Of a DNA stretch of 8,246 nt, positions 1-6,320 are shown in pieces. A model generated the notes under the pieces. It made no database searches. It was not told the origin of the DNA and saw only the letters and a list, made by a program, of their open reading frames with translations. Both the position numbers and the translations under genes were made by a program. Source of the stretch: JBAZFF01 sp043815465 (lineage in GTDB: Bacteria > Patescibacteriota > Minisyncoccia > Minisyncoccales > RBG-13-42-11); the NCBI GenBank assembly GCA_043815465.1, contig JBDRIW010000014.1, positions 1 to 8,246 of the forward strand. Direction: 5' to 3'. The first letter of the stretch is position 1. Each line of letters opens with the position of its first letter.

Positions 1-840
1 AATAACAGTTTGGATAATACCAAGGATATCACCAGTTATTTCCCCCATTTTTTCTGATGTTATAACGGAAAAATCAGCTTCATCAGTCCCAGATCTTCTT
101 TTTCTTGTTTCAGATAAACTTTCCTTTATTTCTGCTGCTACCAAAGCATCTGATATTCCTTCTTCAAAGGTAGCCATTGCATAAGCTGCTGTTCCCCTCT
201 TCTCTCCAGTTAGATCTTGATATATATCCATATCCATATAAATCATCTGATCATCTTGTTTACTGCCCAAGGAATTAATTATTCCTGTTATTATAAATCT
301 CCTTCCTTTTATTGTTATTTCAGACCCAGTTTTTATTTTTTTAGAAAATGTTTCTGTTTCTATCTGACTACCAACCAATACCTCGTTTCCTTTTTGAGGC
401 CATCTACCAGATGACAAACTCCAACCAGAAAATGTTCCCAAAACATCTATGGCTTTTTCCCAGGGACTATAACCAGATATTCCAAGCTGCTTAGCTTCTC
501 CATCAAATCTTACAATAGTTCCCGTATAAGAATAGCCAATAACTTCATTTACATATTTTGCATTTTTAATAGCTTCAATATCTTCTTTCTGTAATTTTTC
601 TCCGCCAAACATCATTGAACTAAAAAGGTCATCATCAGAGCCAGGCATAATCATAACCATTGTTCCTCCCAAAGATTGAAGTTGCTGATCAATAGTTGTT
701 TTCAACCCTTCACTAACAGAAAACAAAGCAATAATTAAAAATACTCCCATTATAATTCCTAAAACCGTAAGTAAACTTCTCAAAAATCTTGTTTTTATAT
801 TTCTTACAGCAATAAAAAGATATTCTTTAATATTTTTCAT
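1..840 (-). CDS. MacB/FtsX-type ABC transporter permease, N-terminal 280 residues (cut by window edge)
   Basis: The frame stays open for 280 codons from the ATG at 840 to the window edge, so the C-terminal part is missing. The N-terminus has the MacB layout: a short cytoplasmic start (KNIKEYLFIAVRNIKTRFLR), a first membrane helix at about residues 21-42 (LLTVLGIIMGVFLIIALFSV), then a large extracytoplasmic MacB_PCD-like domain with a GGTMVMIMPG stretch and repeated beta-rich segments. The three C-terminal membrane helices expected for the family would lie to the left. The start is 1 nt after the ATPase stop, so the two are probably translationally coupled. With the ATPase and adaptor it should form a tripartite exporter like MacAB or Bacillus YknXYZ. 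The substrate cannot be told from the sequence. Confidence 0.9.
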   Translation of the reverse strand, partial: MKNIKEYLFIAVRNIKTRFLRSLLTVLGIIMGVFLIIALFSVSEGLKTTIDQQLQSLGGTMVMIMPGSDDDLFSSMMFGGEKLQKEDIEAIKNAKYVNEVIGYSYTGTIVRFDGEAKQLGISGYSPWEKAIDVLGTFSGWSLSSGRWPQKGNEVLVGSQIETETFSKKIKTGSEITIKGRRFIITGIINSLGSKQDDQMIYMDMDIYQDLTGEKRGTAAYAMATFEEGISDALVAAEIKESLSETRKRRSGTDEADFSVITSEKMGEITGDILGIIQTVI

Positions 841-841
841 A

Positions 842-1540
842 TTATTGTCCGTTTATTCCATTCGGAACTATCCTTCCATCTTTAATATTTATTATTGATT
901 CTGCATACTCAGCTATCTCATGATCATGAGTTACGATTACCATCGTCTTTCCTTTTTCTTTATGAAGCTTCATTAGATAATCCATTATCATTTTACCAGT
1001 AACTGAATCTAAATTCCCCGTAGGTTCATCAGCAATAATAACTTCAGGATCATTAGCAAAAGCTCTAGCTACTGCTACTCTTTGTCTTTCTCCACCCGAA
1101 AGATCTACTGCTTGATGATATATTCTATCTTTCAACCCAACTGTAATTAAGATTTCTTCTGCTTTCCTCTCTCTTTCTGACAATGATACTCCCTGGAAAG
1201 TCATAGGAAGCATTACATTTTGCAAAGCGTTTAAGTTGGGAAGTAAATTAAATTCTTGAAAAATAAAGCCAACCACTTTTCCTCTAAATTGAGAAAGTTG
1301 AGATTCTGACATAGTAGTAATATCTTTTCCCTTTAAATAAACTTTTCCTTTTGTGGGAATATCTAAACATCCTATCATATTTAAAAGAGTGGATTTACCA
1401 GATCCAGAAGATCCCATAATGGCAACAAAATCACCTTGTGAAATTTCAAGGTTTAATCCCCTGAGAGCATTTACTTCTGTTTCTCCTAATTTATAAGTTT
1501 TCCAAACTTCTTCTAATTTGAGTATTGAATTTTCTACCAT
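842..1540 (-). CDS. ABC transporter ATP-binding protein, LolD/MacB/YknY type
   Basis: This is a 232-residue single nucleotide-binding domain, the usual length for LolD/MacB-type ATPases. All motifs are intact: Walker A GSSGSGKST (43-51), Q-loop Q95 in FQEFNLLP, signature LSGGERQR (147-154), Walker B VIIADEP (167-173) with catalytic E172, D-loop NLD (176-178), and switch histidine H205 in VTHDH. The sequence MGSSGSGKSTLLNMIGCLD is typical of the MacB/LolD subgroup, which powers mechanotransmission rather than substrate passage. The ATG is 1 nt after the adaptor stop and the permease starts 1 nt after this stop, so all three are one operon. No Shine-Dalgarno site is evident, which suggests coupled translation. 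Confidence 0.95.
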   Translation of the reverse strand: MVENSILKLEEVWKTYKLGETEVNALRGLNLEISQGDFVAIMGSSGSGKSTLLNMIGCLDIPTKGKVYLKGKDITTMSESQLSQFRGKVVGFIFQEFNLLPNLNALQNVMLPMTFQGVSLSERERKAEEILITVGLKDRIYHQAVDLSGGERQRVAVARAFANDPEVIIADEPTGNLDSVTGKMIMDYLMKLHKEKGKTMVIVTHDHEIAEYAESIINIKDGRIVPNGINGQ

Positions 1541-1541
1541 C

Positions 1542-3083
1542 TTATCTTAAAATTATTTCTTCTCTCTCTTCTAGTCCAGAAAGAATCTCTACTAAATCAT
1601 TACTACCTTCCAATCCTATTGATATTTCTCTTTCCTCTATCACTCCATCTTTTAAAACTTCAACTATTATTTTGTCATCTTTCTTTTGAATAGCGTCTTC
1701 ATCTAAAATTAAAACGTTTTCTCTTAAATCTGTTCTAATATCTAAATCAGCTGTCATCCCAGGTTTTATCCCTTCAGGAGTTTCATCAAACCCTATAACA
1801 GTTTTATAATAAACAACTCCATCTATAAGATTTTCTGCTGGATCAATTGATATCACCTTTCCAGTAAAAATCTCTCCAGGAAAAGCAACAAACATTATGT
1901 TCGCAGGATTACCAATATTTATATCCACAACATCTTCTTCATAAATATTAACCTCTATTTTATAAGGGTCTGCTGGAGCTATAACAACTGCCGTATCTTG
2001 AAAAGATGCTTGAGCTAATTCTCCAACTCTTTTCATTATATCAGTTACTTGTCCTTTTACTGGACTTCTTAAATATGAATCTGAAATCTGATTATTTAAA
2101 ACATCAACACTAATTTGAGCTTGATTAACCTGATTTTGATATAAATTTATATCTTCCTCTCTTGGTTCTGCCGTTATAAAGGCCAAATCATCTTTAGCTG
2201 CTTGTAAGTTTCCTTGAGCAGTATTTATAGATAATTTAGCTGAAACAACAGCTTGTTGATCATTGGTTAAGTTAGATAAAACCGTATTAATATATCCTCT
2301 ATGGGCATCCAATAAAGTCTTATTTGCGGCAGTTACGTCATTCCTATAATTAGGACTTTCTGTAGTTTCTCTAATTTCTGTTAAAGAAGAAGATATTTCA
2401 GAAAGTCTAGTTTTTATATTAGATAAAGCTGAATCTATTTCCGACTGAATGAAATTTTCTTTAACAGCATATAAAGAAGATTTAATTCCATTAAGAGATA
2501 TCTGGATTTTATCTTTATTTTCTTTAACAGATATACCTTCTTGGTCTATCTTTTTAAAATAAAGTATTTGAATATTATTAACCGTTATATATGCATTATA
2601 AGATTTTAAATAAGCATCTTCTAAAGTATTTAAAGCGTCCTCGTTGGCGCTTGAGAGAGACTGCTCTGCAACCCCTAGGGCTATTTCTTTATTATTAACC
2701 GCTGTTTGATATTTTTGTATTTCTTCCGGGGTTAATCCAGCGATTAATTTATCTAACTGAACCTGAGCTAGGTTAAGAGAAGATTGAGATTCTTTTAATT
2801 GCAAAGATAAATTAGAGGTATCCAGCTTCATTAATAAAGCCCCTCTCTGAATATTATCTCCTGTTTCAACGTAAACATCACTAACTCTACCAGAATTCTT
2901 AAAAGAGAGATTTAGCTTATCTCCTTTCTGAACCTGTCCAGTTTCTGTAACTTCGCTAAATACATCTCCCCTCTCAACTTTTACTGTTTCAAATTTTTCT
3001 ACTCCATTTCCAGAAAACATTTTAACTGCAATAATAATGATAAAAATTATTATTGATGCAATGATTATTTTATTCTTATGCAT
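1542..3083 (-). CDS. HlyD/MacA/YknX-like adaptor subunit of the ABC exporter
   Basis: This is a membrane-fusion (adaptor) protein. From the ATG at 3083 it has 513 residues: an N-terminal membrane anchor (residues 4-23, IIIASIIIFIIIIAV core), a first lipoyl half (GDKLNLSFKNSGRVSDVYV...GDNIQRGALL), a very long helical hairpin of roughly 240 residues, the second lipoyl half (YLRSPVKGQVTDI), a beta-barrel (VEVNIYEEDVVDINIG...GEIFTGKVISIDP) and a C-terminal membrane-proximal domain. Two similar segments, LTPEEIQKYQ and PREEDINLYQ, bracket the hairpin. The frame also allows an ATG at 3131 (529 residues), but that overlaps the upstream gene by 26 nt and adds only a low-complexity N-rich stretch. Neither start has a clear ribosome site. 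The next gene, the ATPase, follows after 1 nt. Confidence 0.9.
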   Translation of the reverse strand: MHKNKIIIASIIIFIIIIAVKMFSGNGVEKFETVKVERGDVFSEVTETGQVQKGDKLNLSFKNSGRVSDVYVETGDNIQRGALLMKLDTSNLSLQLKESQSSLNLAQVQLDKLIAGLTPEEIQKYQTAVNNKEIALGVAEQSLSSANEDALNTLEDAYLKSYNAYITVNNIQILYFKKIDQEGISVKENKDKIQISLNGIKSSLYAVKENFIQSEIDSALSNIKTRLSEISSSLTEIRETTESPNYRNDVTAANKTLLDAHRGYINTVLSNLTNDQQAVVSAKLSINTAQGNLQAAKDDLAFITAEPREEDINLYQNQVNQAQISVDVLNNQISDSYLRSPVKGQVTDIMKRVGELAQASFQDTAVVIAPADPYKIEVNIYEEDVVDINIGNPANIMFVAFPGEIFTGKVISIDPAENLIDGVVYYKTVIGFDETPEGIKPGMTADLDIRTDLRENVLILDEDAIQKKDDKIIVEVLKDGVIEEREISIGLEGSNDLVEILSGLEEREEIILR

Positions 3084-3105
3084 ATTTATATTATTATTTA
3101 TAAAA

Positions 3106-3459
3106 TTAAAATATATCTTCACTTTGTTCATTTAATAATTTCTTTCTAGTTATTATTTGATTCCAATCGTCATAACATAAACCTTGAAATATCAATCCAC
3201 TCAATAACCCTAAAGATATATTTGTAGGTAAAATAGAAAAATTATATATAGAAATTAATATTAAACATACACTTCCAATTAGCCAATGATGTAAGTGAAA
3301 TCTATATTTACCCAATGTAAAAACTAAAGACTTCATTCTAGGCGAACCAAGATGTCCTAAAAAATAACCCACAATCATACTAAAATATGCCTCTATCGAA
3401 AATATGGCGACGGGAATACCTATTAAAATTTTAGCTTCTTGAATTTTAATCTTTCCCAT
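3106..3459 (-). CDS. Small polytopic membrane protein with FHLHHW motif, function unknown
   Basis: The 117-residue protein has about three hydrophobic segments: residues 10-35 (ILIGIPVAIFSIEAYFSMIVGYFLG), about 57-75 (WLIGSVCLILISIYNF) and about 79-93. Between the first two is KYRFHLHHW, a histidine-rich motif at the membrane edge that could bind metal or haem; that is inference only. The C-terminus is short and charged. I do not recognise a named family, although HHW-motif membrane proteins of this size feel familiar from CPR genomes. It is not SecE, which would be the expected gene after tRNA-Trp in many bacteria. The ATG is 6 nt after the encoded CCA of tRNA-Trp, and the adaptor gene follows directly. 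Confidence 0.8.
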   Translation of the reverse strand: MGKIKIQEAKILIGIPVAIFSIEAYFSMIVGYFLGHLGSPRMKSLVFTLGKYRFHLHHWLIGSVCLILISIYNFSILPTNISLGLLSGLIFQGLCYDDWNQIITRKKLLNEQSEDIF

Positions 3460-3465
3460 ATTTTT

Positions 3466-3541
3466 TGGCGGGGATGCCAGGACTCGAACCTGGAACCACT
3501 CGTTTTGGAGACGAGGACTCTTCCAATTGAGCTACATCCCC
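3466..3541 (-). tRNA. tRNA-Trp (anticodon CCA), CCA tail encoded
   Basis: The reverse complement folds as a standard cloverleaf: acceptor GGGGATG/CATCCCC, D-arm GCTC/GAGT, anticodon stem CTCGT/ACGAG with loop CTCCAAA (anticodon CCA, Trp) and T-arm CCAGG-TTCGAGT-CCTGG. The discriminator is G73, typical of tRNA-Trp. The 3' CCA is encoded at 3468-3466, unlike the other two tRNAs here. The gene sits 5 nt after the stop of the HTH/LAGLIDADG-like gene and 6 nt before the ATG of the membrane protein, so it is probably excised from a longer transcript. Confidence 0.97.
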
Positions 3542-3546
3542 ATGTT

Positions 3547-4209
3547 TTATAGAGACTCTGCAAAACTATTATAAATTGCTCTCAATGCTCTGGCGATTTT
3601 AACGTCACTGTATGATAAACATACACAACCGGGATAATTATCTTTCAATCTTTTTTTTGTGTGGTTTTTCAAATAAGTTTTAGAAAATTGTCTTTTGGGA
3701 ATCCCTGTGACTTTAGACCAATACAATTTTTGCTTATTTTCATTATGATATTCATGTAAATGCATAAGAAGACGGAATTTTTCCTCGCGAACGAGAAAAG
3801 ATCTCCTTAAAAGCGTAATGAAAGTTTTCATTAACACTGGGTCAGAATTAACAAACTTTACTCCTGTCCTATATTCCTTTCCTCCCTCACACCAGTAAAG
3901 TAGTGCACAATAAATTTTTGCGTAATAGGAGTCTTTTCTTATCTTTTTTGTTAATTCCAAAGCTTCACCTCTATATAACTCATTTTCTCTGTCTTGTTTT
4001 TCCCGCCATTTTAAAGCCGCTCTATAATAGCCAAGAAGTTTTCTTTTTCTTAATCTTTTTTTCGCTTTATCCCCCAAATTAATATCTCTAAGCCAAAGAG
4101 ATGATGTACTTTGAGCAATGGATAATTTTCTGGCTATTTCTTTAATTGAAAATCCTTTAATCCTTAGATTAACCGCCTTTTCTTTAATCGCAATGGGAAG
4201 TCTAGACAT
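3547..4209 (-). CDS. HTH protein with degenerate LAGLIDADG-like domain (ALYWxEG family)
   Basis: The 220-residue protein opens with a helix-turn-helix (about residues 6-42, IKEKAVNLRIKGFSIKEIAR then SSLWLRDI). A basic linker (KKRLRKRKLLGYYRAALKWR) follows. The C-terminal domain carries ALLYWCEGGK (102-111) and VKFVNSDPVLMKTF (117-130), and later HEYHNENKQKLYWSKVTGIP. This pattern recurs in uncharacterised actinobacterial and CPR proteins and looks like one LAGLIDADG half in which glutamate (E108) holds the acidic position. That relationship is my reading and has not been searched. It may be a homing endonuclease relative or a DNA-binding regulator derived from one. It has its own candidate promoter upstream and is inserted between rpmG and tRNA-Trp. 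Confidence 0.8.
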   Translation of the reverse strand: MSRLPIAIKEKAVNLRIKGFSIKEIARKLSIAQSTSSLWLRDINLGDKAKKRLRKRKLLGYYRAALKWREKQDRENELYRGEALELTKKIRKDSYYAKIYCALLYWCEGGKEYRTGVKFVNSDPVLMKTFITLLRRSFLVREEKFRLLMHLHEYHNENKQKLYWSKVTGIPKRQFSKTYLKNHTKKRLKDNYPGCVCLSYSDVKIARALRAIYNSFAESL

Positions 4210-4247
4210 AATCGAACCTAGTTAGAGTGTTATATTATTATCATTCT

Positions 4248-4275
4248 ATTCTACTATGAACGCAACAGCTGTCAA
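4248..4275 (-). promoter_or_regulatory. Sigma70-type promoter for the HTH/LAGLIDADG-like gene
   Basis: On the minus strand TTGACA (4275-4270) is followed after 16 nt by TAGAAT (4253-4248). The -35 box starts 4 nt past the rpmG stop, so the HTH gene has a dedicated promoter instead of depending on rpmG transcription. A start near 4241 would give an untranslated leader of about 30 nt before the ATG at 4209. Confidence 0.6.
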
Positions 4276-4279
4276 TGTG

Positions 4280-4444
4280 CTATTTCTTTCTTTCTTTATG
4301 TAAGGTATGTTTTCTGCACCATTTGCAGAATTTCTTCAAATCTAACTTCTCCCCAGCCATTTTTTTAGACTTAGGAGTAAAGTAATTTACTTTTTTACAT
4401 TCCCCACATTGCATTTTCGTAAAAGGTTTCTTTTTTGTTGCCAT
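4280..4444 (-). CDS. rpmG: 50S ribosomal protein L33 (54 aa)
   Basis: The minus-strand ATG at 4444 opens a 54-codon frame ending in TAG at 4280. The product is small, lysine-rich and of L33 form: MATKKKPFTKMQCGECKKVN, then YFTPKSKKM, then KLDLKKFCKWCRKHTLHKE. The two pairs C13-x2-C16 and C40-x2-C43 make the zinc-binding (C+) version of L33. L33 is a component of the large ribosomal subunit near the E-site. It lies downstream of tRNA-Tyr and tRNA-Thr and upstream of tRNA-Trp, which matches the common rpmG-trpT neighbourhood. No Shine-Dalgarno site is evident before the ATG. Confidence 0.95.
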   Translation of the reverse strand: MATKKKPFTKMQCGECKKVNYFTPKSKKMAGEKLDLKKFCKWCRKHTLHKERKK

Positions 4445-4456
4445 AATTTTATTAGC

Positions 4457-4502
4457 GATGAAGCTAAAGCCTCATCTATTACGCTTCGCTAACGCTTGCG
4501 TT
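4457..4502 (-). other. Two hairpins in the leader between tRNA-Thr and rpmG
   Basis: In the transcript the first hairpin is AACGC-AA-GCGTT (4502-4491). The second is GATGAGGC-TTTA-GCTTCATC (4476-4457), an 8-bp stem with one G-U pair, ending 12 nt before the rpmG ATG. They may mark a tRNA/mRNA processing boundary or a ribosomal-protein leader; the sequence does not decide. Confidence 0.4.
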
Positions 4503-4552
4503 AATAAATAATAATTGAGCTCCGAGTTTCTGTGTAAACAGGAACGAAGGGC

Positions 4553-4572
4553 AAAAAGAGATTTATCTCTTT
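4553..4572 (-). terminator. Possible weak terminator or processing hairpin just after tRNA-Thr
   Basis: The minus strand reads AAAGAGAT-AA-ATCTCTTT (4572-4555), an 8-bp stem followed by two more Ts, so the U tract is five long and partly within the stem. It begins 1 nt after the discriminator base of tRNA-Thr. It could end the tRNA transcript or guide 3' trimming. The stem is AT-rich and the tract short, so readthrough to rpmG is likely. Confidence 0.4.
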
Positions 4573-4573
4573 G

Positions 4574-4647
4574 AGCCAGGAGGGAGATTCGAACTCCCGA
4601 CCTCGTCATTACCAATGACGTGCTCTAACCAACTGAGCTATCCTGGC
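4574..4647 (-). tRNA. tRNA-Thr (anticodon GGU)
   Basis: The cloverleaf is complete: acceptor GCCAGGA/TCCTGGC, D-arm GCTC/GAGC, anticodon stem CGTCA/TGACG with loop TTGGTAA (anticodon GGT, Thr) and T-arm GGGAG-TTCGAAT-CTCCC. The discriminator is U73. CCA is not encoded, so it must be added by a nucleotidyltransferase. The gene is 7 nt downstream of tRNA-Tyr and surely cotranscribed with it. Confidence 0.97.
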
Positions 4648-4654
4648 AACTCTG

Positions 4655-4739
4655 TGGGCGCGGTCGGAGTCGAACCGACGGGATCCCTAAGGATATCTGT
4701 TTTACAGACAGCTCCCACCCCCTATGGGACTACGCACCC
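4655..4739 (-). tRNA. tRNA-Tyr (anticodon GUA), class II with long variable arm
   Basis: The 85-nt gene has acceptor GGGTGCG/CGCGCCC with one G-U pair, D-stem CCCA/TGGG, anticodon loop CTGTAAA (anticodon GTA, Tyr), an extended variable arm (TATCCTTAGGGATC) typical of bacterial tRNA-Tyr, and T-arm GTCGG-TTCGACT-CCGAC. The outermost anticodon-stem pair (27-43) is a G-A mismatch. The discriminator is A and CCA is not encoded. Its first base directly follows the TGA stop of the LAGLIDADG gene, with no spacer, so RNase P must cleave exactly at the end of that coding sequence. Confidence 0.96.
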
Positions 4740-5528
4740 TCAATTGAAAATTATAGCAAATTTTTTCGCTTTTTCCAAGTGTTTTTTGTTCCCAAAACCT
4801 ATTTCTTTAGCATATCGTTTCAAGTCATTTTTTCTGGTCAAATAAAGATTATATCCTGTAATTTTAGAAGGATGATATAATAGACTTAGCAACAACTCTC
4901 TAACTGATTGTAATAATGGAAAAGAATGATTGCAAAAGCTCATTTGTATCCCGAAGCGTAGGGAATAGATAGAACCATCTGTGTCGAAAAATCCTTTCAA
5001 GAAAGATTTTTTATAGTTATCTTTCCTAAAAATCCATTTAGGAATATCCACTTGTTCTTTAACTTTATTAGAGACCAATCCCATTTTTCTGAAAAAACGC
5101 ACCAAATCTACAGACCCTATATAGATATTAAACGTACTTCTATCCTCACAATTAGTATATTTAGCGTCTAATTTAAATAAAACCTTAATCAAATTCAATA
5201 AATATTCAAGATAATCATTTTCTTTCTTATATACTGAAATCCAAATTTGTCCGTCTGAAATATGGCCGTCTCCCAATAAAATTCCAACAAACTCTGCTAA
5301 TTCACCAGATAATAAGGGTATTACAAAATCTTTTCTTTTATTACAATAATGATTTTTCTTGCGTGGCGTACTTAGAATATTCAATCTTTTCATTCTGTCA
5401 AAAACACTGCTCTCCGCTATTCCCAAAAATTGGCCAATTTCTCCAATAGCCATATTTTCCCTTACGTAAAAATTGAGCAACTCTATACGTTTTTCCAATT
5501 CTTCCTCAATTGTCCATCGTCTTGCCAT
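4740..5528 (-). CDS. LAGLIDADG homing endonuclease with N-terminal HTH, free-standing
   Basis: The 262-residue protein has an N-terminal helix-turn-helix (about residues 10-50, with MAIGEIGQFLGIAESSVFDR) and two LAGLIDADG motifs. The first is LAEFVGILLGDGHI (77-90, acidic D87) and the second is FLKGFFDTDGSI (176-187, acidic D184). Both acidic residues needed for metal-dependent DNA cleavage are present, and the spacing fits a monomeric two-motif enzyme. It is not inside an intron or intein; it stands between trmD and tRNA-Tyr. The ATG is 14 nt after the trmD stop with no obvious ribosome site, and its TGA abuts tRNA-Tyr exactly. It may be an active selfish gene or a domesticated DNA-binding protein. 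Confidence 0.88.
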   Translation of the reverse strand: MARRWTIEEELEKRIELLNFYVRENMAIGEIGQFLGIAESSVFDRMKRLNILSTPRKKNHYCNKRKDFVIPLLSGELAEFVGILLGDGHISDGQIWISVYKKENDYLEYLLNLIKVLFKLDAKYTNCEDRSTFNIYIGSVDLVRFFRKMGLVSNKVKEQVDIPKWIFRKDNYKKSFLKGFFDTDGSIYSLRFGIQMSFCNHSFPLLQSVRELLLSLLYHPSKITGYNLYLTRKNDLKRYAKEIGFGNKKHLEKAKKFAIIFN

Positions 5529-5542
5529 TAGTTTTAAAATTA

Positions 5543-6208
5543 TTAGCCGATATTCCTACCAAATTTTCCCCTCCATTTTTCTATTTCTTTATGATTGCCA
5601 GAAATTAATTCTTTTGGAACCTTCCACTTAGTTCCTTTTTTAGGTTCAAACACTTCAGGTCTAGTATATTGAGGATATTCCATAAAACCCTTGTCTTTGG
5701 TTATCCTCTCTTTTAAAAACTTATCTTTTCCTATAGCTCTGGGAATTAACCTAGTAATAGTTTCCATAACTACCATCGCAGGAAGCTCTCCACCCATTAA
5801 GTCATATTTTCCTATAGATAACTGAATATCTGATATATTTTTTGCTACTCTTTCATCCACTCCTTCATATCTTCCACAAATCATTATTAATTGATCATAT
5901 TTTGATAATTCGTAAGCTATTTTTTGATTCAATTCTTTCCCTCTTGGAGTAAATAATATTACTTTTGATTTCTTCCCCTTTTTAATCTTTTTAATAACAT
6001 TAAAAATTGGTTCTATTTTTAAAACCATTCCCAATCCCCCGCCAAAAGGTTTATCATCTACCTTTTTATGCTTATCTTTCGTATAATCTCTAAGATTGTA
6101 AATATTTATTTTGATTAATTTATTATCTTGAGCTTTTTTAATAAAAGTCTCCTTCAAATAAGAGTCAAATATCTTAGGAAATATTGTAATAATATCGTAT
6201 TTTAACAT
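5543..6208 (-). CDS. trmD: tRNA (guanine(37)-N1)-methyltransferase TrmD
   Basis: TrmD methylates N1 of G37 next to the anticodon using S-adenosylmethionine, preventing +1 frameshifts. The 221-residue product opens with the typical MLKYDIITIFPKIFDSYL and carries PFGGGLGM (54-61), CGRYEGVDER (111-120) and SIGKYDLMGGELPAM (131-145), the parts of the trefoil-knot SAM site and G37 pocket. D117 lies within GVDER. The length is a little short of the usual 230-250, mainly at the C-terminus, which still ends in the family-like helical basic region. There is no rimM beside it and no rplS after it, unlike the common rpsP-rimM-trmD-rplS operon; khpA upstream is the only remaining partner. A terminator lies between khpA and trmD. 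Confidence 0.97.
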   Translation of the reverse strand: MLKYDIITIFPKIFDSYLKETFIKKAQDNKLIKINIYNLRDYTKDKHKKVDDKPFGGGLGMVLKIEPIFNVIKKIKKGKKSKVILFTPRGKELNQKIAYELSKYDQLIMICGRYEGVDERVAKNISDIQLSIGKYDLMGGELPAMVVMETITRLIPRAIGKDKFLKERITKDKGFMEYPQYTRPEVFEPKKGTKWKVPKELISGNHKEIEKWRGKFGRNIG

Positions 6209-6263
6209 AGTCGAAGTAAAATATTCCTTCTTTCGCCTCTTTTTTCTAACAAAATCGGCAAAG

Positions 6264-6294
6264 AAAAACAGTGTTTTATTAATAATAACACTGT
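6264..6294 (-). terminator. Intrinsic terminator after khpA
   Basis: The minus strand reads ACAGTGTT (6294-6287), an AT-rich loop that can itself pair, AACACTGT (6275-6268), then a U tract at 6268-6264 (UUUUU including the last stem base). It is 27 nt past the khpA stop and about 55 nt before trmD, so khpA is mainly monocistronic and trmD would need its own start or readthrough. I saw no good promoter between the hairpin and trmD. Confidence 0.8.
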
Positions 6295-6320
6295 CTTTCT
6301 ATCGTGTAAACGAATTATTT

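Noticed and set aside
217..414. Plus-strand 65-codon frame
   Set aside because: It lies fully antisense to the permease coding sequence, and its product is low-complexity and aromatic-rich with no ribosome site.
3106..3459. SecE, expected after tRNA-Trp in many bacteria
   Set aside because: SecE is about 60 residues with one conserved C-terminal membrane helix. This protein has about three helices and an FHLHHW motif.
4686..4693. CTAAGG/CCTTAG occurrences (4686, 6784, 6811, 6903, 8101, 8144) as a dispersed repeat
   Set aside because: The shared core is only 6 bases, the flanks differ, and one copy is part of the tRNA-Tyr variable arm.
4615..4845. Plus-strand 76-codon frame with CSNQLSYPGNSVGAVGVEPT
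   Set aside because: This is the well-known translation artefact of antisense tRNA genes (tRNA-Thr and tRNA-Tyr), continuing into the antisense of the endonuclease gene.
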